In this document: positions 1 to 11,087 of the stretch, one piece after another | How positions within the stretch are numbered: the stretch's first letter is position 1 | Layout of the letters: each line of letters starts with the position of its first letter | Assembly: GCA_005784505.1 (NCBI GenBank) | Contig: VCAZ01000040.1 | Span: 1,092,501 to 1,156,500, forward strand | Reading direction: 5' to 3' | DNA from: Bagarius yarrelli | Taxonomy: Eukaryota > Chordata > Actinopteri > Siluriformes > Sisoridae | DNA length: 64,000 nt | Notes under the pieces: model-generated | Databases searched by the model: none | The model's input: the letters and a program-made list of their open reading frames with translations, nothing else | Told to the model about the DNA's origin: nothing | Translations under genes and position numbers: made by a program

Positions 1-237
1 TATCTTGGGAATATCGCTTTAGAATGGTGTAAAATGAGCGGTGTAATTAAGATTAAAACCTGTTTTATGCTACATTGTGTATATTAACTAATTTGACTGC
101 AATGTCATAGGTGCTGTAGTAGTTACTCTTTTTGTTGTAAATAAAATAAAAAATCTTCTATTGCTCAATATATTGTTGCACGGTTTATTTTTAACCCCTC
201 ATGTCAGTAATTTTATTTTTTTTTGCTTTCTCTATAG

Positions 238-469
238 AGCGTGCAGCCTTTTCTCAGGTGGTGTTCATGTGCACCAGATGGAGAAAAAAAGTGAAAATCC
301 ACTTTTATAACCGTGGTTTATTTTGCAGGCTTCTAGCCAGGCACTCTTTGGGACAGATCTGGATGCTGAAGGACCCCCTCAATTGGGTGCAGAAGTGACA
401 TCTGACCTCTTTGCCCGCTCTGCGGAATGCTCTGGCTCGTCCTACACCAGCATGGAAGAGGTGGACTAA
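238..469 (+). CDS. 3' terminal exons of an unrecognised gene, product ending in MEEVD
   Basis: The last coding exon is 329-469. It follows an acceptor at 327-328 (ttttgcag) and ends in TAA at 467-469. It encodes 46 residues starting ASSQALFGTDLDAEG and ending SSYTSMEEVD. A possible preceding 20-nt microexon at 238-257 is flanked by tctatag and GTGGTG and leaves a 71-nt intron. Joined in frame it reads RAAFSQ before ASSQALFG. The rest of the gene lies left of the window. I do not recognise the protein. The tail is Ser/Gly-rich and acidic, and its last four residues EEVD match the C-terminal TPR-docking peptide of Hsp70/Hsp90. The preceding sequence is not from either chaperone. The 329-469 exon is fairly safe; the microexon is tentative. 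Confidence 0.6.
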
Positions 470-1189
470 ACCCAAGCCTAAAGCTGGGGCATTAACCACC
501 AAACAGCAGGGCAGCCCTCACTTCAGGGAGACTTCATCCTTCAAAGACACTTTGGTGCTTGTCAGCTAATCAAGCACAGCAAAGGTGCTTTTGTTGCACA
601 TGTTAAAAATGTTAGTAATTAGCTAAATGCGTGTCTCCTAACGCACATAAAAGAAACTGCTCAAAGTTTGGATGTAGGTGCATTTGCACAAGAAACGATG
701 TGCACTAATGGCAGTTGTTGTTTGATTACACCGGCCGGGGTGAGGGAGTGTATTAATTCATGTATTCACCTTCATCTACTACGAAGTTAAATCGCTTAGC
801 ACAGTTTTTAAAAGAAAATTATGAAGCAGTTGTTCACTTTCATATTTACACTTAATATTGCTTACTGGAGGGGTTTTCTTTGTTTCCTTCTGGAGTGTCG
901 CTTGTTTATCATTTGTAATATTTTGTTGAATTTTGAGGAACATGGGACATTTTTTTTCTTCTTTTTTCCTTTATTACATGCAACAATGTGTGGAAATGTC
1001 TGCGTTAAGTGTAAAACACCTAACAGAGCTGCATGTTGATGAACTGTAGTGTACTGTTTTGTACTGTTTGTCTTTTTTTCCCCCTGTTTGAAGCAGAATG
1101 TTTTTTGTTTGTGTTAGACTGTATCTTAAGCAGAAACTGATGGTTTGAGCATAAGAATGCTGCTGTATTAAATGGTTAATATAAATAAA
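470..1189 (+). other. 3' UTR and poly(A) signal of the first gene
   Basis: No coding potential is visible after the stop at 469. An AATAAA at 1184-1189 is a plausible cleavage signal and would give a 3' UTR of about 0.7 kb. The AT-rich sequence with T-runs is typical of a vertebrate 3' UTR. The boundary is inferred from the signal alone. Confidence 0.45.
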
Positions 1190-1936
1190 ACTTTGAGTAA
1201 GTTAACTAAAATTATAGTTATGTCTTATAACTATAATTGCAAAAGATATGAGAGATTAGTGCATGGTGGTCTCGGGTTATGATGGTAATTATAACACTAG
1301 TTCAAAAACGGGACTGATGACTGATTGTTTGTTTGGGGTTTTTTGGGACATTTTGCAGTTTACAAGTACAGTCTAACAGGTAAACATTTCCTGGATTGAA
1401 TTTTTTTATTTTATAATTCTTGATTGTGAGATTTCAACATATATAGCATTACACAAAAATAATAAACAGGTTAGTAATAGTTTCTAGATGAACTACTACT
1501 TTTCTACGTTTTTCAGTAGTTGTTTGGGTTAGTTATAAAAAAAAAATGGGCTGAAGGACAGGGTTTGTCATGAGGCTCTCAGAATTTGTTGATTCTAGTT
1601 GATGTCTATGTAAAAACAATTTTCATGTCGACGCTTCAACAAATACAGAACAACCACAAACCTTTCACTTGCCTTTTATACCGAAACATCTTTGGACTTC
1701 TGCCTGTACATGTTAAGGTCAATCAAAACAATAAAACAAGTCTGTTTCACTGTGCAGCGCTGTCACACTCCTCCTAACTTATTCATTGTTTTGTTTACTC
1801 TCAGTGTTTGTTAAATTTGCGCAATTTTATTGTATTAACAGTGAAGACACGGGGTTGAAATGCTGATCATCTGACATCAAAACATAAAAGTATTCATTAT
1901 AAACCATTATAAATTGGAATAACTCGGACTGAATGG

Positions 1937-2083
1937 AAGGTGTTGGAATGCTGATCAGAAGATCATTGGTTTAATTCCTAGCACCACCAAGTTGCAACTT
2001 CTTGGCCCCTGCGCAAGGCCCTTAACCATCAACTGCTTAAATGGGTTTATGTAAGTAGCTGGCTTGAAGAACGTCTGCCAATT
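1937..2083 (+). mobile_element. tRNA-derived SINE fragment (family B)
   Basis: It contains a degraded box-B-like segment (ggtttaattcctagc) and a conserved body (ctgcgcaaggcccttaacc). The 3' part (gaagaacgtctgccaa) resembles the LINE-like tail of common fish SINEs. The tRNA-like 5' head is missing or decayed. Related copies lie at 34095-34275 (+), 49458-49625 (-) and 54602-54852 (-). Confidence 0.65.
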
Positions 2084-2217
2084 TTTATTCGAAATGTTCT
2101 ACTAAACTAACTAAAATTGTGCTTAAAGTATTTGTTTATAGAATAACATCAGATAAAGTGATTAATTTAATAGCATGTAAAAATATAGAAACAGAAAGCT
2201 ACCTTTTTTTTTTTTGG

Positions 2218-2500
2218 TTAGCGCATGCGTAGTATATATCTTGTGCGCGGTTCCTTTAAACTGCGCGTGCGCAGAGCAAACTGCTAAACACGTTGGTACA
2301 CTCGCCTCCACAGTGACGGAAGAAACACGGAAGTGTTTCAGCGTCACAGTAAAGCCGGTGACTTAGGGCGTGCGTCATTTATTAAGCGTCGTGGAGATTA
2401 ATAATTAGTTTATAACAAGGAAGCGTGAATATTAATAGGCGACTTTAGAGAGATATATAGCTATACCAGCTGACATTACAACTATATAGCCTCTGTAAGT
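2218..2500 (+). promoter_or_regulatory. Promoter and possible non-coding first exon of the HAD-like gene
   Basis: A locally CpG-rich stretch holds two NRF-1-like sites: GCGCATGCGT at 2221-2230 and TGCGCGTGCGCA at 2262-2273. The second, read on the minus strand, matches the NRF-1 consensus exactly. Downstream, ctctGTAAGTG near 2494 looks like a donor, so a short untranslated exon may end there and splice toward the coding exon that begins before 2847. The start site itself is inferred. Confidence 0.5.
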
Positions 2501-2846
2501 GTTTAACTTTACTGCACTCTTTGTTTTGTTGTAGTTACGATGTTTAGGCTACAAGATTAACACAACAGTCCAGTCGGTTTTACTTTACTAAGTTTTTTTT
2601 TTTTATTTTATCGAAAGAATTAATTTTATTTATTTACATCTACTTGCGTTTGGTAAAACCAGTAGCCGGTCGCTTCTGCTGTATAGCGCGATTATTTTTG
2701 TCACGTGATCCCTTTAGACAGCTTAATTGAGTATTCGGTGCATTTCACTGGCTTTATCTGAGACTTAAAAGTTTCTTTACAATGAATATCTGCATCGTTT
2801 AGTCCAGCTCTCATTGTTTAGAGAGGAACAAGTTATTGTTAAAACC

Positions 2847-5800
2847 ATGTCTGGCTCACGAAACTCTAATAAGACCAGCAGTGGTTGCATAACTAATGGA
2901 GGTGAAGCACAGGAGAACTCAGACACTTCTGTCCATCCATCTTTATCAGCTTCACAGTTACTCTTGGTTACCAAAAAGAAAATAGTTCTCCATATTGATT
3001 TGAACAACACCATCCTGTTGTCTGATACTGTTACAAACCAAGGGACGGTTGCTGCTCTTGACTATTTTTTGTCCACTGTGACCTGGGGACGGTTGGTGAA
3101 AGGTGAGATTGACTCCAGTTGTTGATCTAAAACGGCGTGTGGCCTTGTTGGAGAATATGACATTATAACAGTATTGTGATTCAGTCTTATTCTTACTCCT
3201 ACAATAACCTTTACACTTCCACTAGATTTTTGTGCAAATTTCCCATTTACTCAGGGTACTACTTAAACTGGGGGAAGAGGACACTTTAACTCCTCTACTC
3301 TGACCATAATACATCTTGTCCTCAAGGAGCTCGCGGGCTTTGTGCACAGAGCTTTAACTTTAGGCCTGTTGGTTCCAGTGAAGAGAGTTTCCTAGATAAC
3401 ACCCTAGATAGTCTTAAACTTTACAGCAACCTTAGTACACTTATGTACAGTTCTGAAGACTCACAGTTCCAGCAGGTTGACCAATATTTAATATGTGTAA
3501 TTGAATATTATTATAAAATTATTATTATTCTGGTACGGTGTCCACAAACTTTTTTCCCCCCATATAGGTAATGTAACCAAATGCTTTTTGGAGTTTCAGA
3601 ATCAACTAACAGAAAAGTTGATAATTTTATTTAACATTTCTTCCAGGGATGTGCACTTTAACATATCTGATTGTCGTTTAAATAGAAGTTTTGCCTCCTA
3701 GTCGATTTGTCTAAATGCAAGGGTGGCATGTTATGGTCATGTAAGCCTCCGTTTTAAATAATGTCTAGCAATCTGTCGTTTTTGTATGTATCGCCATCTT
3801 CAGCATCTTCTGATTGTGACAGCTCCAAATATACTCTATATACTGTATTCAGGATCAACAAAGTTCATGTGGCATTTGTGAAAGCCTATTTTTTCCGATG
3901 AGTTTGTGAAAGCAACTTTGCTGGCTTTAAGTGGCTCAGCTTGATATCTTCTCATCAGGTCTTGATACTTCAGTTCAGAGTTAAGTGGTAGATGTGATTG
4001 ACATTTGCTGGCTTTAGCTAGCTCTGTAGCCCACTTTGACTGATTAGCCCCCTGAGTTACTGTAGGCCTGTAGTTTCTCCCCTGATGCACTATATAAATA
4101 TGCACCTTATATAAATGTTTTATATTAACTTGTTATTTCAATTATAAATGTGGTGTTAAATTTTGGTAATTTAAATAATAACAATTGTTGTCTTTTCTCT
4201 ATTGTGTAAACTACTTTTGTTGTAATTGTCAACCAGCAGGAACTCAACCGTTTAGTCGACTAGTGGACCGGACTCGCATATCTCTAATTTTCAGTAAGTT
4301 TATTAAAACTAGTTTTTGTCATAGTCTGTTTTCTGCATGCCACAGGAAAATGGGAGTGGCTGTGTGAGTCTCCGTCTCTCCTCCCACCATGTGAGGGTGC
4401 TGTGAGTTACTACTCTCAGTATGGTAGAGTGGTGGGATTCACCACAGCTGGTCCTGGCAGGCGTTTCCGGAAGGTTCTCGAGGAGCATCTGGAACTGATG
4501 CGCTGGCCTTCTGACCTGCCTGCACACAAAGAACTTTCTGTAAAAGGAGAAGATGGAAAGCTGTACCACTGGATCCTGCCTGCTTTCTTCCAGATGTTAC
4601 TGGATCTGACCTCGCAAAGGATTGAGTTTTCCATTTTATTCCGTACGTTTGGCACAGACCTTCCTCGTCTGTTAAAGGTCGTTCAACAAGCCCTTGAACA
4701 CGGCACCCATCCGCTCTTCTCTCTACTTCCAGAACTAAAGGTACGTAATTTACTATTCTTAATAAATCACTAATTGTCAAATGTAATGTAATTTGAAACC
4801 CCAAATGTAATATTTTGCCACTTGTAGCTAAGTGTGAACACAGCACCAGGGCAGATCAGATGCAACGCAAAGGGTGTGATTCTGACTCATGGTGAGGAGC
4901 GCCTGTCGACACAAGACGGGGAACGGAATCTGTACTGGTACTTAAGCTCCTCACAGGGTTTGTGTGGCTTCCAGGACCACTTCAACTGGTAAGGCTGTAG
5001 TAACATGCTACTTATAATCAACCGTGGTTAGTTAAACTATTGTGGTGTGAGTCGGAATTGGTGAAAATATACAGCACACACACACACACATCCTTTAAAA
5101 GTATCGGAACTGCAAGAACATTTAAAAAAATTTTTTTTTTTTAAATTGAGATGACCGATCGGAATTTTATCTTAATAGTTTCTAATCAAATTTTTTGGAC
5201 AATTTTTTATCCTAAGTTGTTCCATCATAGGATACTAAGATGCACACACCTGCATTTGAATAATTTTTGTCCCTTCATAATTTAATTCAACAGTCTTTTT
5301 TTCTTTTATATATATTTGCATGAAAGTAAAGACCTGCTGTCTGCCAGACTTTTCTCTCGTGTAGCGTTAGTCTCAATAAGATGCCCTATAAATGTTAATT
5401 ATTTGTTTATTCTAAATAATCTAGTCATATTTCGTTTAGATCCTTACCGTGGGTCAAAGCAAGTCCTTCAGGTAAATATTGTGTGTACATCTGCTCATAA
5501 TCATCTTGATTGTAACAGGTGGGCACGTAACGCATACAGCATTGTGGGAGGAAAGCCACTGTGGATTGACCCATTTGACTCCTTAATCCAACACATTTTT
5601 ATTGATGACAAGATCTGTCAAAACAATGACGACACTATTGTGCACCCTAAGGTGAGCGAAAACACCCTGTTCACCAGCCCACAAACCCACACTAAACACT
5701 CATGATAATGCAGCTACAGCCTTGTTTGTAATCCATTCTCTGTAGGTATTTCTGGATCCTGAGAGCTCAGCGACACGCACAGCCTCCACTTCAGAGCTCT

Positions 5801-5922
5801 ATGATTTGTGTCTGATTCAGACTGACCTCCTCAGAGCCATATCTGAGCCCAGCTATTTCACAGAGCGGATTCGAATCTGCATGGAGAACTACGAGAGGAA
5901 CCTAGCACAGCAACTCGGATAG
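2847..5922 (+). CDS. HAD-like protein of unknown function, 373 aa, five exons
   Basis: Exons: 2847-3102, 4346-4740, 4828-4988, 5519-5651, 5746-5922. Phases join cleanly to 374 codons with TAG at 5920-5922. ATG 2847 has A at -3 and begins MSGSRNSN; no in-frame ATG lies just upstream. A Ser/Asn-rich leader of about 40 residues is followed by KKKIVLHIDLNNTILLSD. This resembles HAD-superfamily motif I (hhhhDxDxT), with the first Asp at residue 51 but Asn at D+2. Later segments include YWYLSSSQGLCGFQDHFNWW and GGKPLWIDPFD. There is no signal peptide or membrane segment. I recognise it only as an uncharacterised vertebrate/fish protein. Any catalytic role is uncertain because the general-acid Asp is replaced. 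Intron 1 is 1.24 kb. Exon joins are well supported; function is not. Confidence 0.8.
5052..5092. repeat. Short (CA)n microsatellite in intron 3
   Basis: A run of acacacacacac lies in the intron between 4988 and 5519 of the HAD-like gene. It is short and has no visible function. Confidence 0.7.
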
Positions 5923-8900
5923 AGGTCACATGCATACTTCAAGAAGGCACAGTTTGGAGTTTAGTTAAATGTTCTGCAGCAAACACATCAAATCCATTGT
6001 TGATTCCAGATAAATTATCTGAGTTATGCATTTTGAGCATCTTTTTATTGACAACATGCTCTCACTCTCTCTCTCTCTTTCTCTCACTTCTCTCTCTCTT
6101 GGTCAGTCTATAGAAATATATAGATATCTGTAATATATAGATAAATAGGCTAAAGGTGTGCTGATTTCTCTTTACAACCACCACACAGTATTAGCATAAG
6201 CTGACTGATACCTAAAATGTGCAGTGTTCACATTTTTATTGCCTCAAGTGTTCTTTATATAACACAAAATGATGGCAGCTCCATAAATGGCAACTTACAA
6301 CAGAAACAGTTTCCGTATAGTTTATAAAGTTATTTCGAACAAACAGTAGGAACACGTAAAGCAGCAAATCCCTAACATACAAAATTGAAATTTACATTTA
6401 CAGGGCACTTTATCAGGAACAATGGGAATGAATGTCACTCATGAAATCATTTAATTAACTGATCATGTGGCGGCAATCCAATGCATTAAATGATTCAAAT
6501 ACAAACAGCAGCTTCTGGCGAAATGTTCACATCAACTATCAGAATCAGATAAAAAAGAGATTGTCTGTGATTTTGAGTTTAGATTAATCGTTGGTGTCAG
6601 GTGGGCTGATCTAATTTCTATAACTGCTAATCTCCTGAGATTTTTATGCACAGTTATTTCTAGGCACTAAATCCAGATCTAACAGAACACATTCGGGATG
6701 CATTAAAATAAAAGATTTAGAGCATGAGATTGCAACAGAATGAATTTTGCAGAAATTGTTTGAACATGGACTATAATAAAAAAACTTTTCGAGCTAGTAA
6801 AATCCATTCCATGAAGAATTGCGGTTGAGAGTGCAAGGAAGCTCCACTAAGTAGAAGTATAACGTTACTAATAAATGCAATTAGTGAGGTGTAAGTGCAC
6901 AACATAGAGCGTAGTTCTGATGACAGGGATGAGATTTTCTGAATTATATGATGTTACAGTGCAATGCAGTAAAGTGCCAATTTCAGAAAGTTGTTTTTAA
7001 TAATTTAAAAGTTTAATAATAATAAAAGTTTTCTCTTTTAAATATACATTTTATAACTATAAGAAAGCTCCACAAAACACTGCTGCGAAAGAAACAAAAG
7101 ACAAAATAAAGAAGTGATGTTAGTTACTTGTTTTAAGTACCAAGATAAGTATTGCACTATATATTCTGAGTATGACCATATAACAACATCAATTATAATA
7201 ATTTTATAAACTACTGTAGTACTGTGATTGTTCAGTTCTTTGCAGATGATGCAGTATTTCCCTTGTAATTTTATGTGCTCTATGTTGTTTTATGCAGGAA
7301 AACTTTCCCTGTCATCACATTACTCAAGAATTGTGATGGTTTTGGTATTAATATGTTAGATTTGTTTTTGTTCAGTATAATCATACTTGAATTTTTTTGG
7401 CTGTTTTACTTTGAAGACAGGCAGGGTATTGAATATTCGGGTTCATATTTGGTGATAAAATGGTACATTGCTCATTGATTTATTTAGAAATATATTTTGT
7501 TTAATTTATTTCCCTTTTTTTAAAGTTATAAAATATTGTTATTGGAGGGTATATTGTGTCTTGTACTAAAATTTGACACTAAATAAATGTATTTATTTTT
7601 TTTCATATTATATAAAGATGATTCCCTCCCCCCCTTTTTTTTGGGTTTAGGTCTGTGGAATGAATATTGTTTTTAACATTTTTGGCATTATGTTATTAGA
7701 CGGTTCTCAATGGATGCAGTGTCATGCCTTTTGTTGTTTTCTATTCGGCTCCCTCTAAAGGACAATATTTGTATTGCTTCCTTCATTTTCACACACCATT
7801 AATATAAATAGCTAAATTATTTAAGTAATTGCCTCGATTACTTAATTACTGATAATAATCCAACATTAAACTCAAATTTACTGGTTTATGGTACATTTGT
7901 AGCATTCATTAACACGATTTAACATTAACATTTTTTATATTTTAGCTAACATACATCATCACCATCGGCTGATTTGATTTTTTAGTTTGTGCACAGTTTA
8001 TAGTCGATTCACTGATAGAGACTAAGTCTGCTAAATACTGTAACTAAATATAAATAACTAAATTTGTTCAGTTATTTAACAAATTTTATGTAACACGCAG
8101 TTTGTTATGATTACAATTTTACTACAGTCATTAGAGTGTTAATATATTAAACAATTATTAGGAACAATTATTAGGAAGATATTCATAAGGATATGTAGTT
8201 AGCTCTATATCATATCAAGTTTGAGACATAGTGTAGCCAACCTTAAACAGTTACTGTCTTTTTTGCCATTTATTGTCATAATAAATCTCTACTCCTTTCT
8301 TTCATAAATCTGTATAACTGTTACCCAACTCAGTAACTACCTGATCATATGGATGGTCTGGACCATATGGATGGATAGCAAAAATAAAAATATATATTAT
8401 TCAAAGAATTTCATCGGTACATCTTATACATCTCTATATTTTCATTTCTAAGCTTATAAAAAGGTATTCCACACATTTGTGATTACCATATGCATATGAT
8501 GTACTGTAATATTTTTTTTGTCAAATAAAGCAAAACTTTTTTGTAATATGATTACAAAGATGAAATAATTATTACATTTTATTTAAAATATTGAAAATAT
8601 TAATTTTGATATGATTTTAGAAAATATATAAATAGCAATTGAGTTTGGATATTACTGCATAGTAACTTTTGGCATATGAGCGAAATTGGAGACTGGCAAT
8701 GATGTGTATTTAATTTACACAAAGTGGTTGTGTAATATGTTTAAGTTGCTTTTAAACTGATAAACAAGATGGCTACAAATAATGACGGGCTGTAATGTTT
8801 ACACTTGAGATGTGCATAAAGGTAAGTGTTGCTTCTTTATAATATATATAGTCTCCACCTGTGTCGATAAATAATATATTAATACTTATAAAGCCTGTAA

Positions 8901-8990
8901 AGACATCGTTTTCAAGACTAAATCATGTGTTTTATTAAATTTTATTAAACATTTAAAAGCTGACCAAAAATATCAGAAATGATTATATTA
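5923..8990 (+). other. 3' UTR and AT-rich intergenic region
   Basis: This holds the 3' UTR of the HAD-like gene and then the spacer to lrrc23. A CT-rich microsatellite occupies about 6058-6102 and a Tc1-like relic about 6400-6670. Several AATAAA hexamers occur (for example 7582-7587), so the true cleavage site cannot be chosen by eye. A YY1-like AAGATGGC sits at 8766-8773. I see no further exon. Confidence 0.5.
6400..6670. mobile_element. Decayed Tc1-like DNA transposon terminal segment
   Basis: The stretch starting gggcactttatcaggaac, then tgatcatgtggcggcaatccaatgc and ggtgggctgatctaatttc, matches the pattern of a very common fish Tc1-like repeat (…cactttattaggtacac…catggcagcaactcaatgc…gacgggctg…). 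It has many substitutions and no open reading frame. A second copy of the same family lies at about 32010-32515. Confidence 0.55.
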
Positions 8991-9000
8991 TGTGGGCGTG

Positions 9001-9303
9001 GCTATTAAAAGCCTTCTTTGCGCGCAAACTCGGCTAAGCAAAGAGACGTTGGTTACCATGGTAACCGCTGTACACAGCATGACGCTCGAGACAAAAGCAG
9101 CTTGAATAAATAGTTTGTTTACAAGAGGTAAAACACCAACTCAGAATAAAAAACTTTTCAAAAAAAAAATTTATATTTAACCAAAACACCTACATGTCGA
9201 GCTTGGATTGTCATTGTCCGAATTATTAATATGTTATATATTTTAATATGTGCGTCTGGCTGTAATTTTTTTAACAGATCGTTAGAAAAGCCTGGATAGA
9301 AAA
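9001..9303 (+). promoter_or_regulatory. lrrc23 promoter with perfect RFX X-box palindrome
   Basis: The sequence GTTACCATGGTAAC at 9052-9065 is two perfect half-sites (GTTACC / GGTAAC) spaced by AT, inside a 16-bp palindrome at 9051-9066. This fits the RFX X-box consensus (GTNRCC-N0-3-RGYAAC). It lies about 240 bp upstream of the lrrc23 ATG and is preceded by a GC-rich patch with gggcgtggc and gcgcgc. RFX factors drive ciliary genes, which agrees with the radial-spoke role of LRRC23. The rest of the interval is 5' UTR or intronless leader. Confidence 0.75.
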
Positions 9304-10995
9304 ATGTCAGGATCTGATGAAGATGAAGAAGTTTTCGGGGATTCTGAGGAAAAGGAAGATAACACGGAAGACAAAGCGTCAAAAGAGAAAGAGGTAAAAA
9401 TCAAATTAACAAATTACCAAAGACATGTCCACCTTTTGTGCCATTTTGCCAAAAATACTGGACCTGGCAAGCAAATACTAAAATGTAAGACTTTTATTTG
9501 GTTAATAGTCAAATTGACTATTAACCCTTACTTTTCTCCACCTTGTTGTCAGGCTGAGCCCTGTGCATTAACACAGGATGTAATAGGACAAAACCTTTCC
9601 TTATTGTGCCGGACAGGCAATGGACTTTCTCATGCATTTGTCAAACTTGACCTACAAAACAAGTAAGTAAAACTAAACTAAATGGGAATAGCAGAATGTA
9701 CTCCATTACTTACTATTCTGGTTAGAAGTAAACAAATACACATGCATGTTTTACCTAACCATTGTCTTCATCGCTTCTCAATCAGGAATCTGGCAGATAT
9801 CAGCATGTTAAGTTCATTTATCCATTTGCGTTTCCTGGACGTCTCCTCTAACTACCTGACAGACCTTTCTCCTCTGGCTACACTGACTGAGTTGCTTTGG
9901 CTAAAGGCAGATAGCAATCGGGTTCAGAGCGTTAGAGATCAGCAACTCGGCCAGCTTCCTTATTTGCAGTGGCTCAGCCTCATGTCTAATCTTTTGGGTG
10001 ACACAGAGGGTCTTGCTGGACCTGCACTGGAAAGCCTTAATCTGATAGGTTGGTGGCATCAGCAAAGGTTTTCCCATGTTTTACATTAGCTTAAACTAGA
10101 ATGTGACAATATCTTGGGATGATTGTATACAGTGATAAAGGATTTATACATACTGGTACCATTAATGTTGCTTTAAATATGGAATCCTTTTGTTGAAGAT
10201 CTGTCAATAATGCCTAATACCCACTGACTATAATAGTTATATATAATACTATATAAGAGTTATTATAACATATTTGATTTGATTTTATAGTAGATCTAAA
10301 TTACAGAGAGATGAGAAACAGATGAGAAACAGTAATTGTGCCGGCTATAGTTAGTTCATTTGATTCCATTTTCCAGGTAATTCCATTCAGAGAGTGTCTG
10401 GCCTCGATTATGGCAAACTGACCAATCTAGTATCTCTAGAGCTTAGAGGAAATCATTTGGAATCTACAGATGGTATTTACCTCCCCAATCTGCGTCGTCT
10501 TTACCTGGTAAGATGTTAAGATATTTGTTTGATGTCAATGAAAATTTTAAATGAATGTTGTCAGTGAACATTTTTTTCTGTAACTTTCTAGGCCCAGAAT
10601 AAAATAAAACAGTTGGAAGGACTGGATAAACTGGAGCATTTAACAGTCCTTCACCTCAGAAACAACCAGCTAGAGACACTTGATGGAATCAGTCCTAATA
10701 TGAAATCTCTGCAGTATCTTAATATCAGGTATATCAGAAACAGTGAGTTTTAGTACAGTGGAGTAGGACAAAAATGAAATAAGATCATTATTGAACGCAG
10801 TCAAGCTCAAAATTTTACATGCTTTCAGGACGAATAAGAATTATAATTATAAATTATAATTAAAAGAATAACAATTATTTGAATTCTTTGTTTTACTGAT
10901 GGGCTCGTAATTAACCAAAATGTACAATTAGTGTAGGTTGGTTAATTTTTAAAGATCCATATAATTTAAATCGTTTATTTTAAAAGATATTATAA

Positions 10996-11029
<34 letters not shown>

Positions 11030-11050
11030 ATATATATATTCCAGGCCATG

Positions 11051-11087
<37 letters not shown>

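Noticed and set aside
5440..5471. A 32-nt stretch flanked by tttag and GTAAAT in intron 3 of the HAD-like gene, readable as DPYRGSKQVLQ
   Set aside because: Joining it to exon 3 (which ends in TG) makes a TGA stop at once, and its length would break the phase. Direct joining of 4988 to 5519 gives NWWARNAYS with no stop.
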